This document shows, one piece after another, positions 29,012-38,418 of a stretch of DNA of 64,000 nt. Each line of letters opens with the position of its first letter. Position 1 is the first letter of the stretch. The notes beneath the pieces are model-generated. The model was not told the origin of the DNA and searched no databases. It saw only the letters and a list, made by a program, of their open reading frames with translations. A program made the translations under genes and the position numbers. The DNA is from Halomonas sp. 25-S5 (GTDB lineage: Bacteria > Pseudomonadota > Gammaproteobacteria > Pseudomonadales > Halomonadaceae): assembly GCF_029889845.1 (NCBI RefSeq), contig NZ_JARANV010000006.1, positions 62,001 through 126,000 on the forward strand, given 5' to 3'.

Positions 29012-30082
29012 CTACGCCTCCTGCTTGTCGACTGCGGCCAGCACCCTCGCCCCAGCCCCAGCCGACACGCGATTACCGCCCGAGGCCTTGCTGAGGTACA
29101 TGGCGCTGTCGGCGTGGTCGAGAAGCTCCTCCAACGACTCGCCCTGTTCGGGATAGGAAGCGACACCGATACTGATAGATGGCTGGTTGTGCCTCGTGGG
29201 AGTGATGACATGCTGCATCATTTTCTTGCCCCCGGCCGCATCGGTATCGGGAAGCAGCATCACGAACTCGTCACCGCCATAGCGAGCCAGGACGTCACTG
29301 CTGCGCTTGCATGCCTGAAGACGTTTCGCCAGGTCCAGGATGGCCCGGTCGCCTGCGCCGTGTCCCTCGCTATCGTTGATAGCCTTCAGGCCATCCATAT
29401 CGATGACGACGACACAAAAGGGACGCTGCGCACGCCTGCCCATTTCCTGGATCGGGCTGGCCAGGTCGTCGAAGGCGCGTCGGTTGAACAGGCCGGTCAA
29501 TGCATCCCGGCTGGCCATCTTCAGCAGGGTGCGATTGGAGACATGGATGGTATGCACCAGTGCTGCGGTGAGGTAGCCGACAATCAGCAGGGCGATGATG
29601 CTGGTGCCGATTGGCGCCAGGCTGTCGGTTGCCAGGATCTCGGTGCCCTGCAGATGGAGCAGCAGCAGCTGGCATGCCGCAATCGCCGCCACCTCGAGCA
29701 TCGTGTGAATAACACCCAGGGTCAGGGCGCTGGTGATGACCGCGAGCAGGTAGAGACTCGTCAGCGGGCCGGTGACGCCCTCGGTGCCATAGAGGAACCA
29801 GGTAATGAAGCCGATCATCGCCCAGGTGTGCAGAGCCAGCAGCCAGCGCTGTCGTTCCCCGAAGAAGCGCAGCCGGCTGGCCAGCAAGCTGAAGCCGAAA
29901 TAGCCGAAGGTCGCTGCCAGCACACTCAAGCCCCCTTCGTCGGGAAGGCCGATGATCACCAGATAGAGGATGACGAGCGTGACCAGCAGCCATTCGATCT
30001 GATACAGGCCGGCAGAGAAGCCCTGGATCTGGACGCCCTCAGGATCCCATTCCAGCGGCGGCAGGGGGTCTTGTTCGGACAT
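29012..30082 (-). CDS. Membrane-bound diguanylate cyclase
   Basis: A 356-residue protein with about six N-terminal TM helices (from IEWLLVTLVILYLVIIG to LAPIGTSIIALLIVGYL) and a C-terminal GGDEF domain that makes c-di-GMP from two GTP. The motif is intact (RYGGDEF, 269-273) and an RxxD inhibitory site precedes it by five residues (RSSD, 260-263), so product feedback is expected. The membrane part resembles MASE-like sensory modules. It is a single gene, 61 bases downstream of the DUF3820 gene on the same strand. Confidence 0.92.
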   Translation of the reverse strand: MSEQDPLPPLEWDPEGVQIQGFSAGLYQIEWLLVTLVILYLVIIGLPDEGGLSVLAATFGYFGFSLLASRLRFFGERQRWLLALHTWAMIGFITWFLYGTEGVTGPLTSLYLLAVITSALTLGVIHTMLEVAAIAACQLLLLHLQGTEILATDSLAPIGTSIIALLIVGYLTAALVHTIHVSNRTLLKMASRDALTGLFNRRAFDDLASPIQEMGRRAQRPFCVVVIDMDGLKAINDSEGHGAGDRAILDLAKRLQACKRSSDVLARYGGDEFVMLLPDTDAAGGKKMMQHVITPTRHNQPSISIGVASYPEQGESLEELLDHADSAMYLSKASGGNRVSAGAGARVLAAVDKQEA

Positions 30083-30143
30083 GGGATGGTCTCGCTGGTG
30101 GAGGAGGTGCTGGGTATCACGCTACCTGATGTATGGCGGCGCT

Positions 30144-30374
30144 TCACCTTGATGATGTATCGGCAGTTCCACGCAGCGGGTCGAGCAGCTCGCTCAGGCC
30201 GTTGTGGTCGATCTCGTGCATGAGGTGCAGCAGCCGGCCGATCTGGCCCTCGGGAAAGCCCACACGGGCGAACCAGTTGAGGTAGGGGCCGGGCAGATCG
30301 GCGATCAGGCAACCCGCGTGCTTGCCGAAAGGCATGCGCAGGGTGACCAGTTTCTCAAGGTCTTCGGGGTTCAC
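30144..30374 (-). CDS. DUF3820 family protein
   Basis: A 76-residue protein with the family pattern LRMPFGKHAGCLIADLPGPYLNWFARVGFPEGQIGRLL. DUF3820 proteins are small cytoplasmic proteins, some annotated as putative quorum-sensing-regulated factors; function is not established here. It lies just upstream of the diguanylate cyclase gene and could be transcribed with it. Confidence 0.8.
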   Translation of the reverse strand: MNPEDLEKLVTLRMPFGKHAGCLIADLPGPYLNWFARVGFPEGQIGRLLHLMHEIDHNGLSELLDPLRGTADTSSR

Positions 30375-30578
30375 TATGCTCGCTCCATGACGGACAGCGG
30401 CGACCTTACCATGCCCGATGTAAGGCTCGAAGGGCCCATCGGGGTGATCGGCAGGGCAATCGCACGTCGATAATGAGTCTCAAGCATCGAGCGACACCAC
30501 CCTGTGGAAGCTCAGTTTACTGAGCGATTGGCGCCGCCACCCAGGCTCTGGCCCGGCCGCCTGCCCAGCCGCGGCGCC

Positions 30579-31346
30579 TTACTCCAGTCGCTGGGCGAGG
30601 TCCGCCAGAAAGGCCCGGATGCGCGCCGCGTTGGTGCCCACATCGCTGCGGCCCAGCCGCGAGGCGGAACGCATGTCGATCCGCACGCCGTTCGGCGTCT
30701 CGGTCAGGCGGATCACGACGTCGTCCTTGAAGCCGAACCAGGTGGTGGTATCGGTAGCCTCCAGCCTGGCCTCACCCACCGCGGCGATCTCCCAGCCGGC
30801 GTCGCGCGCCGCGGCCTCGGCGGCGGCCAGTACCTCGGGGAGGGGCGCGTCCAGCATCAGCGGCCGGATCGCCGGATAGGCCTCGCGCTGCTGGCGGGCG
30901 GTTGCTTCGCCGGGGTAGTCCACGGCATTGGGCGCGGCCTCCCGGGCCTCGACCAAGGCCTCGAAGGCGGGCGGGTCCTGCATGTCGGTGGTGATGTCGT
31001 GGATGGGCGGTACCGTCCTGGCCTGCTGCAGCTGCATCCAGGGCACCGCGACCAGCACCAGGCCGGCCAGGATCACCAGGGCACAGAGCAGCGCCGGGAG
31101 GGCGCGGCGGGTGAAGGCGGCGATGAGCAGTCCCACCAGGCCCAGCCCGGCGGCGCCGAGAGCGATGAAGGCAGCGTAGCGCAGCACGCTGAAGGCATCC
31201 CCCAGCGCGAGCAGCCCGGCGCGATAGACCGGTCCCGCGCCAGCCATGGAGAGGGCCGCCAGGATAGCCAGGATGCCCCCGGCCAGTGCCACCTTGAAGG
31301 CCAGTCCCGCGCCTTGATGTTCCGATGTCATGCGGTCTCGTGTCAT
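30579..31346 (-). CDS. DUF1499 membrane protein
   Basis: The start MTRDRMTSEHQG has GAGGAA upstream and gives 255 residues. Three or four N-terminal TM helices (VALAGGILAILAALSMAGAG, YAAFIALGAAGLGLVGLLIAA, ALLCALVILAGLVLVAVPW) precede a C-terminal DUF1499 domain with WFGFKDDVVIRLTE and IDMRSASRLGRSDVGTNAARIRAFL, the family signature. Role unknown. It is followed on the same strand by nothing closely linked, and precedes the TPM/lemA cluster's convergent side by about 90 bases. Confidence 0.82.
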   Translation of the reverse strand: MTRDRMTSEHQGAGLAFKVALAGGILAILAALSMAGAGPVYRAGLLALGDAFSVLRYAAFIALGAAGLGLVGLLIAAFTRRALPALLCALVILAGLVLVAVPWMQLQQARTVPPIHDITTDMQDPPAFEALVEAREAAPNAVDYPGEATARQQREAYPAIRPLMLDAPLPEVLAAAEAAARDAGWEIAAVGEARLEATDTTTWFGFKDDVVIRLTETPNGVRIDMRSASRLGRSDVGTNAARIRAFLADLAQRLE

Positions 31347-31439
31347 GCCGGTTCCTCGCGTCGGCCAGCCCATGTCGGACGGCGGCACCGCAGCCGGGGA
31401 GACGTGCTCGTCATGCCCCGGTGCATGGGCAGAAGAGGG

Positions 31440-32057
31440 TCAATCCAGCACGATCAGATGATTGGGCAGTTCGTTGCGCTCGTGAGTGGCCGGTACCTGC
31501 TCCTTGAGATGTTCCCCACAGGCCTCGATGCACTCCAGAAACCCCTGCAGGGTTTCGCCGGCTTTTACCTGCTGGGTGAAGGCCGCCACGATGGATTGCC
31601 AGGTCTCGTCGCTGATACGTGCCGAGATGCCCCGGTCGACCAGGATTTCCACATAGCGCTCGGCTTCGGAGACGAAGATCAGCATCCCCGTTCCCCCCTC
31701 GGTATGGTGCAGGTCCTGTTCCAGGAACTGCCGCCGGGCGAGGTTGGCCGCCCGCCAATGGCGAACCGATCGCGGGATCAGCCGCGTGGTGAGGGTGGGG
31801 ATGCGGAACACCAGTCCCAGCACGATGAAGGTCGCCCACTGCACCAGCGTCAGCTCGTAGGCCGTCAACCAGCCGGGAAAGTAATTGACCGTACCGGGCA
31901 CCACCAGGGCCAGCAGGCCGGCCCAGAGCAGCGGGATATAGGCGTAGTTGTCCGCTCGCGGCGCCAGCACGGTGACCAGCTCGGCATCGGTATCGCGTTC
32001 GACTCGATGAATCGCCTCGGCTACCTGGCGTTGCTCGTTTTCATTCAATAAAGCCAT
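31440..32057 (-). CDS. TPM-domain membrane protein (second of the lemA operon)
   Basis: A 205-residue protein with a TPM domain split by two TM helices: N-terminal NENEQRQVAEAIHRVERDTDAELVTVLAPRAD, then YIPLLWAGLLALVVPG and LVQWATFIVLGLVFRI, then TGMLIFVSEAERYVEILVDRGISARI. This split form lacks a signal peptide. TPM proteins are implicated in envelope processes and photosystem assembly elsewhere. It is third in the lemA-TPM-TPM order, 62 bases after the secreted TPM gene. Confidence 0.82.
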   Translation of the reverse strand: MALLNENEQRQVAEAIHRVERDTDAELVTVLAPRADNYAYIPLLWAGLLALVVPGTVNYFPGWLTAYELTLVQWATFIVLGLVFRIPTLTTRLIPRSVRHWRAANLARRQFLEQDLHHTEGGTGMLIFVSEAERYVEILVDRGISARISDETWQSIVAAFTQQVKAGETLQGFLECIEACGEHLKEQVPATHERNELPNHLIVLD

Positions 32058-32119
32058 GGGGATCGTGATCTCCGAATCCTGATTGTCGTGTCGGTGTCGC
32101 CACCGGCCGGAATGCTGAG

Positions 32120-32893
32120 TTACCAGCCACCGGACGCGCCGCCGCCACCGAAGCCGCCGCCTCCGCCGCCGAAACCACCCCCGCCGCCGAAGCCGCCGCC
32201 ACCGCGCGACCTGCCGCCAACAGCACCGCCCAGCAACATGCCGGCCAGCAGGCCGCCGCGACCGCCGCGTACCAGGGTCATGACGATCACGAACATCACG
32301 AAGAAGAGAATCGATGCCGGTCCTTCAGGCCCCTGCTCCCGAGCCGGGGCGCTGGAGGTGGCGCTGGTGTCCATGGGCTCGCCGCCCAGCACCTGGATCA
32401 TCGCCTCCACGCCCTCGGTAATGCCGCGGGCGTAGTCGCCCTCGCGGAAGGCCGGCGTCAGGATCTGGTTGATGATCACCGAGGACTGGGCGTCGGTCAG
32501 GCGACCCTCGAGGCCATAGCCGACCTCGATGCGCACCTTGCGCTCATTCGGCGCGACGATCAGCAGGGCGCCGTTGTCCTCCTCTGCCTGGCCGATGCCC
32601 CAGTGACGCCCCAGCTGATAGCCATACTCCTCGATGGTGACGCCCTGCAGGTCCGGTAGGGTCGCCACCACCAGTTGCTCGGTGGTGGCGTCTTCGTGGG
32701 CCGCCAGCCGCTCGCTCAGGCGTGATTCGGTGGCCTGGTCCAGCAGTTCGGCCTGGTCCACCACACGGCCGGTTAGTTCGGGAAAGCCGAGTTCCTGTCC
32801 TTCAAGTTCCTGGGCTTGGACGTCTTGTGCCTGAAGGCCAAGGGCCCCCGTCAACAGCAACGCCAACAGCGGAATACGCAGAAGATTACTCAT
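32120..32893 (-). CDS. Secreted TPM-domain protein with glycine-rich tail (YgcG-like)
   Basis: A 257-residue protein: signal peptide (LLRIPLLALLLTGALGLQAQ), TPM domain (LTGRVVDQAELLDQATESRL, GYQLGRHWGIGQAEEDNGALLIVAPNERKVRIEVGYGLEG), one C-terminal TM helix and a tail of GGGGFGGGG repeats ending ASGGW. This is the classic YgcG layout, encoded next to lemA in many bacteria. The start overlaps the lemA stop as ATGA, so translation is coupled. The two adjacent TPM proteins differ in topology and probably cooperate with LemA. Confidence 0.88.
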   Translation of the reverse strand: MSNLLRIPLLALLLTGALGLQAQDVQAQELEGQELGFPELTGRVVDQAELLDQATESRLSERLAAHEDATTEQLVVATLPDLQGVTIEEYGYQLGRHWGIGQAEEDNGALLIVAPNERKVRIEVGYGLEGRLTDAQSSVIINQILTPAFREGDYARGITEGVEAMIQVLGGEPMDTSATSSAPAREQGPEGPASILFFVMFVIVMTLVRGGRGGLLAGMLLGGAVGGRSRGGGGFGGGGGFGGGGGGFGGGGASGGW

Positions 32894-33510
32894 TCAAACT
32901 CCACCTGGGGGGCCTGGTCCGCGTTCTCGGTCGTGGCTTCGAAGGTCTCGCGAAGCGGCATGTCGCTATAGAGGAAGCTGTGCCACAGGCGGCCGGGGAA
33001 GGTGCGGATCTCGGTGTTGTAGCGCTCGACCGCGGTGATGAAATCGCGCCGCGCCACGGCGATGCGGTTTTCAGTGCCCTCCAGCTGCGACTGCAGGGCC
33101 AGGAAGTTCTGGTTCGACTTCAGGTCGGGATAGCGCTCGGACACCGCCATCAGTCGGCTCAGCGCGCCCGTCAGTTGCTGCTGGGCCTGCTCGAACTGAC
33201 GCATCTTTTCCGGGTCGTCCAGCGACTCGGCGTCGATCTGGATGGACGTGGCCTTGGCCCGCGCTTCCACCACGGCGGTCAGGGTCTCCTGCTCCTGCCG
33301 GGCAAACCCCTTGACCGTCTCGACCAGGTTGGGGACCAGGTCCGCGCGCCGCTGGTACTGGTTCTCCACCTGCGCCCAGGACGACTTCACCTGTTCGTCA
33401 TAGGTGGGGATGTTGTTGACGCCGCAACCGGTCAACAGCATCGCCATGATCAGCACAAGGGCCAACCGCCAGACGCGAGGGTCGGGGAGCGTGGTGTGTT
33501 TCGTCAGCAT
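32890..33510 (-). CDS. lemA: LemA family lipoprotein
   Basis: LemA proteins are membrane-anchored, coiled-coil envelope proteins of uncertain role. This one (206 residues from MLTKHTTLPDPR) has a lipobox (LIMAMLLTGCGVNN) and the family sequence YDEQVKSSWAQVENQYQRRADLVPNLVETVKGFA. The body continues with ERYPDLKSNQNFLALQSQLEGTENRIAVARRDF, which is diagnostic. A second in-frame ATG 12 bases upstream (MTHPMLTK) could be the start instead. It leads a three-gene operon with two TPM proteins. Confidence 0.92.
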   Translation of the reverse strand: MLTKHTTLPDPRVWRLALVLIMAMLLTGCGVNNIPTYDEQVKSSWAQVENQYQRRADLVPNLVETVKGFARQEQETLTAVVEARAKATSIQIDAESLDDPEKMRQFEQAQQQLTGALSRLMAVSERYPDLKSNQNFLALQSQLEGTENRIAVARRDFITAVERYNTEIRTFPGRLWHSFLYSDMPLRETFEATTENADQAPQVEFE

Positions 33511-33723
33511 GGGGTGAGTCATCCCTGTCATCGCGATTCGATGACGTCCAAGGTACAGCATCAGCTTGATGCGAAGGAAGCGATGCCAGGCCGACACGCC
33601 ACCTTGCAGCAAACAGGACGGCCCCGGGCGATGCAAAGCCTCGCCGAGTGATGGACAATGTGGCTTTACTGATGTTCGCCGAGCGCCTTGACGACGTTGA
33701 TCGACACCCTGCAACGAGGTCCC

Positions 33724-34455
33724 ATGAATCCCACCATCGAGCTGCTCAAGTCCCACCGCTCCGTCCGCAAGTTCACCGACCAGCCGGTTTCTCGCGAGCT
33801 GCTGGAGATGCTGATCGAGGCCGGCCAGGCCGCGGCCACTTCCAGCCACGTCCAGGCCTACAGCGTCATCCATGTGAAGGCCCCCGAGAACCGCGAGGCG
33901 ATCGCCGAGCTGGCCGGCGGCCAGTCGTACGTGGCTACCGGCGGCGCCTTCCTGGTGTTCTGCGCCGACATGAAGCGCCCCACCGAGGCCGCCGAGCGCA
34001 CCGGCGCCCGGGTGGTGCGCGGCATGACCGAGCAGCTGCTGGTGGCCAGCGTGGACACCGCCCTGATGGCCCAGAACGTGGCCATCGCCGCGGAATCGGA
34101 AGGGCTGGGCATCTGCTACATCGGCGGGATACGCAACAACCCCCAGGCGATCAGCGACCTGCTGGGGCTGCCGGACCACGTCTTCCCGGTGTTCGGCATG
34201 TGCCTGGGCTATCCGGCCCACGATCCGGACGTGAAGCCGCGCCTGCCGGTGGCGGCGATCCTCAAGGAGGACCGCTACCGCGACGACCGCGAGCTGGTGG
34301 CGGCCTATGACCAGACCATGCACGCCTATTACCAGTCGCGGAAAGGCGGGCCCAAGGACACCAACTGGTCGCAGAACCTCACCCCGCTGTTCGACACCAA
34401 GCTGCGCCCCCACATGCGTGACTTCCTGGTCAAGCGCGGCTTCGAGATGAAGTGA
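33724..34455 (+). CDS. nfsA: Oxygen-insensitive NADPH nitroreductase (NfsA)
   Basis: A 243-residue FMN-binding nitroreductase. N-terminal HRSVRKFTD binds FMN phosphate, and AAATSSHVQAYSVIHV, YIGGIRNNPQAISDLLGLP and FGMCLGYPA are the NfsA/FRP signature. It reduces nitro compounds and quinones with NADPH in the cytoplasm. The start MNPTIELLKSH follows GAGGT at 6 bases; an upstream in-frame ATG has no site. It is convergent with the small ORF and MFS gene downstream. Confidence 0.92.
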   Translation: MNPTIELLKSHRSVRKFTDQPVSRELLEMLIEAGQAAATSSHVQAYSVIHVKAPENREAIAELAGGQSYVATGGAFLVFCADMKRPTEAAERTGARVVRGMTEQLLVASVDTALMAQNVAIAAESEGLGICYIGGIRNNPQAISDLLGLPDHVFPVFGMCLGYPAHDPDVKPRLPVAAILKEDRYRDDRELVAAYDQTMHAYYQSRKGGPKDTNWSQNLTPLFDTKLRPHMRDFLVKRGFEMK

Positions 34456-34463
34456 GCCACGCC

Positions 34464-34619
34464 TCAGCCGTGGATGTGGCGCAGGCGGGCGCCGCGCATG
34501 GCGATCCCGCGCAGCATGAACATGCCCCAAGTGCCCAGCAGGCCCGCTGCCAGGGCGGGGATGTCCCGCGGGTCGCTCCAGGTCAGCGCCGCCACCGCCA
34601 GGGTGGCGGCTGAGTTCAA
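34464..34619 (-). CDS. Possible 51-residue membrane peptide coupled to the MFS gene
   Basis: A TTG start at 34617-34619 overlaps the MFS stop codon (TTGA) and is preceded by GGAG at six bases. The peptide, (M)NSAATLAVAALTWSDPRD..., has a hydrophobic N-terminus, a second hydrophobic segment (IPALAAGLLGTWGMFML) and a basic end. The site spacing and overlap argue for coupled translation; lack of a recognised homologue argues caution. Confidence 0.35.
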   Translation of the reverse strand: MNSAATLAVAALTWSDPRDIPALAAGLLGTWGMFMLRGIAMRGARLRHIHG

Positions 34620-35803
34620 GGGGCACTCCAATCGGCAGCAGCCCCTCGCTCTTTGAGTAGCCACAACCCCAGCCCGGCGACAGCGAGCCCCAGGATGGCG
34701 AAGAGCATGAAGGCGGTGACATGGCCTTCGGCCCCGACCAGCCAGCCGGCCAGCGGAGAGCCGGCGATCTGGCCAACCGAGGTGGCGAGCAACGGCATCA
34801 CCGGGGCGAAGGAGGGCGCCTCGGTCATGATCTGGGTGCTCCTGACCAGGTAGAAGCCGCTGAGGGTCATGTACCCGGTGCCGAACAGGGCCGCGGATAC
34901 CAGGGCGAGGGCGAAATTGCCGGGATCGAAGGCCAGCAGCGCGAGGCTGGCAGACATCACCATGAGGCCAGCAGCATGGCTCGCGGCCGGCCCGAAGCGG
35001 GCGATGAGATCACCGGCGCCAGCGCCCAACAGCCCGCCGAGGCCGACGGCCAGCCACATCCAGGCGGTCTGGCTCGGCGCGAGCCCCCCGGCGTTGATCA
35101 CCGCATCCGGGGCAAACACCCAGTAGGCCGCGCTCACGCCTCCTATGCCGACGGCCAGGCCGCTCAGCCGGGCGATCCCGAGCCATTGCTCACGGCTCGC
35201 CGGCAGGGCGACGGGTCGGGACTGCGACGGTGAGGGACGTTGACCATCCCGAGGCAGATAGCAGAGGGCCGCCAGGGTGCCCAGGGCCGCCAGGGCGGCG
35301 AACCCGATATAGGCACTGCGCCAGGCCTCCGCCCAGATCAGCACCGCCGGCATGGCGAGCGCGATGCCCAGGCTGGTGCCCGCATTGATGGTGGCGTTGA
35401 CCCGCCCGCGCAGGACCCAGGAGGGCACGACCCGGTGAACCGCCTCCGCCATGACCGGCGATGACAGCCCGGTGCTGATCCCGCAGATCAGCACCCCGGC
35501 GGCCAGCAGCAGCGATGACGGCGCCAGGGCAATCATCATCAGCCCGATCCCGGCCAGGCCGACGGCCGCGACCCCCGTGCGGCGAACCCCGAGGCGGCGT
35601 ATCACCCAGGTGGCGGCGAGGATCGCGAACACGAAGCTCAGGAACGGCAGGGCGCCGATCACACCCGCCATGGTCGGGGAGATCGTCAGCTCGTCGCGCA
35701 TCGTGGGCAGGAAGAGCCCGAACACGAAGCGGGCCAGGCCGTAAGTGATGGCAATGATCCCGCTGCCAAGGGCGGCCATGCCGAGGGGGGGCAGTGGTCT
35801 CAT
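34616..35803 (-). CDS. YbfB/YjiJ-type MFS transporter
   Basis: A 395-residue, 12-TM carrier resembling the YbfB/YjiJ branch: helix 1 GIIAITYGLARFVFGLFLP, then RDELTISPTMAGVIGALPFLSFVFA, which is the branch's typical opening. Motif A-like IRRLGVRRTGV follows helix 2. Substrate unknown; many TetR-linked members are drug or metabolite exporters. Its start overlaps the stop of the upstream tetR gene by 4 bases (ATGA), so both are one transcriptional unit. Confidence 0.87.
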   Translation of the reverse strand: MRPLPPLGMAALGSGIIAITYGLARFVFGLFLPTMRDELTISPTMAGVIGALPFLSFVFAILAATWVIRRLGVRRTGVAAVGLAGIGLMMIALAPSSLLLAAGVLICGISTGLSSPVMAEAVHRVVPSWVLRGRVNATINAGTSLGIALAMPAVLIWAEAWRSAYIGFAALAALGTLAALCYLPRDGQRPSPSQSRPVALPASREQWLGIARLSGLAVGIGGVSAAYWVFAPDAVINAGGLAPSQTAWMWLAVGLGGLLGAGAGDLIARFGPAASHAAGLMVMSASLALLAFDPGNFALALVSAALFGTGYMTLSGFYLVRSTQIMTEAPSFAPVMPLLATSVGQIAGSPLAGWLVGAEGHVTAFMLFAILGLAVAGLGLWLLKERGAAADWSAP

Positions 35804-36366
35804 CGGGTCTCGCTCCGGGCGGTGGCGAGGAGGGTGTCGACCACCGCCCGCGTGTCGGCCAGCGCCGTCTGTGCACCCAGCAGGGCCACCGCCGTATTGC
35901 TGCCTTCCAGCACCACGAAGAGGCGTCGCGCCAGGCCGGCGTGGTGGTCCAGCCCATCGCGTGCCACGGCGGCTTCCAGGCGCGCCAGCAGGTCGGTCTT
36001 GGCGGCCGCCGCCAGGGCGTGGATCTCGGCGTTGTGCTCGGCGAACTCGCCCATCGCCTTGGCCATGATGCAGCCATGCTGGCTGTAGCGTTCCAGCCAG
36101 TTGCCATGCGCATCGACCAGGGCTCGGGTCACCTGGCCCGGCGAGGCCGAGGCCGTCGCCGCATCGAGGCTGGCGATGAAGCGCTCATGGCGAGCCGCCA
36201 GGACGGCTGCCACCAGGGCCTCCTTGGAGGCGAAGTGGTTGTAGAGCGTCATGCGCACCACCCCGGCGGCCGCCACGATGCGGTCGATCCCGGTGGCGTG
36301 GAACCCCTGTTCATAGAAGAGTCGCTCGGCCGTGGCGAGCAGCTGGTCGCGTTTGGAGGCGGGCAT
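35800..36366 (-). CDS. TetR/AcrR family transcriptional regulator
   Basis: A 188-residue repressor: N-terminal TetR helix-turn-helix (RDQLLATAERLFYEQGFHATGIDRIVAAAGVVRMTLYNHFASKEALV) and a helical ligand-binding domain. The family's Y-N-H-F-x-S-K signature is complete. It sits in the same unit as the MFS gene, which it likely represses together with itself. A partly symmetric 16-bp site lies just upstream of its start. Confidence 0.92.
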   Translation of the reverse strand: MPASKRDQLLATAERLFYEQGFHATGIDRIVAAAGVVRMTLYNHFASKEALVAAVLAARHERFIASLDAATASASPGQVTRALVDAHGNWLERYSQHGCIMAKAMGEFAEHNAEIHALAAAAKTDLLARLEAAVARDGLDHHAGLARRLFVVLEGSNTAVALLGAQTALADTRAVVDTLLATARSETR

Positions 36367-36381
36367 CGATGGTTGTTCCTG

Positions 36382-36397
36382 TATAGACTGATCTATC
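36382..36397. promoter_or_regulatory. Candidate TetR operator
   Basis: TATAGACTGATCTATC is an imperfect inverted repeat (TATAGA / TCTAT[C for A]) with a 4-base centre, 16 bases upstream of the tetR start. The surrounding 40 bases are unusually AT-rich for this genome, as expected of a promoter. Binding by the adjacent TetR protein is inferred from position and symmetry. Confidence 0.45.
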
Positions 36398-36436
36398 TAA
36401 ATACGGAATCATATGAATACAGGGAACCCAGTGGTG

Positions 36437-36685
36437 TCAAGCGAGCGATCGAGCGAAGTCCAGCAAGAGCGCCGAAAAGGGCTCGCGGCATAGGGTACGG
36501 GACTGCTCGAGGGTGGCGATGGCACCGGGAACATCGCCGGCTTCCAGGTGGCCGAGCGCTGCCACTACTTGCCGCTGGGCGGCCTGCTCGGCCTCGAGCA
36601 GTTGTGTGAGCTCCATGCCGCAGCGGCGGCAGTGGCTGTCGCCGTCGCCGCTGCGGCGAGCACGGCAGTTGGGGCAGCGTTGCAT
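36437..36685 (-). CDS. Small zinc-ribbon protein of the Hsp70 operon
   Basis: An 82-residue protein with two CxxC pairs (RCPNCRARR, HCRRCGMEL) that should bind one zinc, followed by a helical region (EQAAQRQVVAALGHLEAGDVPGAIATLEQSRTL) with TPR-like periodicity. The ATG overlaps the Hsp70 stop (TGATG; a GTG one codon earlier is also possible), so it is the last gene of the chaperone operon. A role in substrate or partner recognition is only inferred. Confidence 0.65.
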   Translation of the reverse strand: MQRCPNCRARRSGDGDSHCRRCGMELTQLLEAEQAAQRQVVAALGHLEAGDVPGAIATLEQSRTLCREPFSALLLDFARSLA

Positions 36686-38418
36686 CACGGCTCCAGATAG
36701 AAGACCAGGTCGGAGAGCTCATCCGTGGCCCGCGCCAGGGCGGCGATATCACCGCTGGCCAAGGCATCCTGGACACTCTCGATGTTGTCTACCAGGTCTT
36801 CCCGGTCCTCGGGGTTGGCGCCTTCCATCAGTCGCTCGGCCTTCTCGATCAGGGCCTGCGCCTGGATCGCCTCGCGCTGTGCCGACTGGACCGGTTGGGC
36901 CTCGCCCTCGATGAGGGAGGACAGGCGCTGACGCGCGTCACTGAGCTCCTCCTGCTCGAAACGGGCGGTGGCGTTGTCGATGGTGATGTGTTTCTCCAGG
37001 CCGGTGCGTTTCTCCCGGGACGTGACGTGCAGGATGCCGTTCAGGTCCAGCGAGAAGGTCGTGATGATCACGTTGCCGGCAGGGACGTCGCTGAGACCTT
37101 CGATGCGGAAGGAGCCGATCTCGGTGTTGTTGAGGGCATCGGGATCCTCTCCCTGATAGACGAAGACGTCGATGGTCGTCTGGCCGTCCTCGAAGGTGTA
37201 GAAGGCTTCGCTCTTGGTGACCGGGATGGGGGTGTTCTTATGAATCAGCGGGATGAAGGTGTAGGGATAGAGCTCGCCCAGACGGTCCGATAAGGCGCTG
37301 GTGCCGAAGGTGTAGGGCGTCACGTCGACCAGCACGTTCGCCGTCACCGGCTGCCCGCCGATGACCGCCGCCTGGATCGCGGCCCCGGTGGCGACACATA
37401 GCTCCGGGTCCACCTCGCTGCGCGGTGCGATTCCCAGCTCCTCCTCGAGCCATTGCTGGATCAAGGGTGTGCGGGTCGCCCCTCCTACCAGCAGTACTTC
37501 ATCCACATCGGCCACCGTGAGTTCGGCGCCATCCAGGGCGATGTGCATCGCCTCGAGGGTTTCGTCGATGAAGGGCGTGATCATCGTCTCGTAGTCCCGG
37601 CGATCAAGCTCCAGGGACAGGTGGATGGGGTGTCCGTCGTGCTCTAGCAGATACTCTTCCTCGATGCGGGCGTAGGGCGCATCGCTGAGCGCGATCTTGG
37701 CCGTCTCGGCGGCACGTCCGAGGCGTGCCATGGCGGCGCGGTCGCCGCTGGGGTCGACCCCTTGCTCGGTCTTCAGCCGCTCCACCAGGAATTCCACGAT
37801 CCGGCTGTCGAAATCGTCGCCGCCGAGACGGTTGTTGCCGTGACTGGCCAGGACCTCGGTAACCTCCTGGCTCAGGCGCACCACCGAGACATCGAAGGTC
37901 CCGCCCCCCAGGTCATAGACCAGCAAGGTCTTGGCCTCGGCGTGGCCGCTCTCATAGGCCAGGGCCGCAGCGGTAGGCTCGTTGATGATGCGCACCACTT
38001 CCAGGCCGGCCAGTTCGCCGGCATCGCGGGTGGCCTGGCGCTGGGCGTCGGAGAAATAGGCCGGCACGGTGATCACGGCTTTGCCCACGGCCTCGCCCAG
38101 GTGCTCCTCGGCGGCGCGCTTGAGGCGGCGCAGGATGAGAGCGGAGATCTCCTGCGGCGTGTAGACCTGTTCCCCCATCGTGACCTTCTGGTCATCGCCC
38201 ATCCGCCGCTTGATGGAGCGTACGGTGCGTTCGGGGTAGAGGGCGTACTGGTTGCGGGCGACCTGACCCACCAGCAGGGCGCCGTCGTTGGCCAGGCCCA
38301 CTACCGACGGCAGCAGCCTGGCGCCGTCTACGTCGATGATCTGCACCTTGCCGTCCTGGACGATGGCCACTTCGGAGTTGGTGGTGCCCAGGTCGATGCC
38401 GATAATGTTGTCGCTCAA
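36685..38418 (-). CDS. Hsp70 family chaperone (DnaK paralogue)
   Basis: A 577-residue Hsp70, shorter than DnaK (about 640). The nucleotide-binding domain is complete: [60 protein letters not shown] and [14 protein letters not shown]. The substrate-binding part contains [11 protein letters not shown] and [17 protein letters not shown]-terminal lid is short and ends in FYLEP, without the EEVD-like or acidic DnaK tail. It is one of five overlapping genes with its own GrpE, J-protein and TPR partner, so it is a dedicated, not housekeeping, system (compare HscC). Confidence 0.88.
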   Translation of the reverse strand: MSDNIIGIDLGTTNSEVAIVQDGKVQIIDVDGARLLPSVVGLANDGALLVGQVARNQYALYPERTVRSIKRRMGDDQKVTMGEQVYTPQEISALILRRLKRAAEEHLGEAVGKAVITVPAYFSDAQRQATRDAGELAGLEVVRIINEPTAAALAYESGHAEAKTLLVYDLGGGTFDVSVVRLSQEVTEVLASHGNNRLGGDDFDSRIVEFLVERLKTEQGVDPSGDRAAMARLGRAAETAKIALSDAPYARIEEEYLLEHDGHPIHLSLELDRRDYETMITPFIDETLEAMHIALDGAELTVADVDEVLLVGGATRTPLIQQWLEEELGIAPRSEVDPELCVATGAAIQAAVIGGQPVTANVLVDVTPYTFGTSALSDRLGELYPYTFIPLIHKNTPIPVTKSEAFYTFEDGQTTIDVFVYQGEDPDALNNTEIGSFRIEGLSDVPAGNVIITTFSLDLNGILHVTSREKRTGLEKHITIDNATARFEQEELSDARQRLSSLIEGEAQPVQSAQREAIQAQALIEKAERLMEGANPEDREDLVDNIESVQDALASGDIAALARATDELSDLVFYLEP

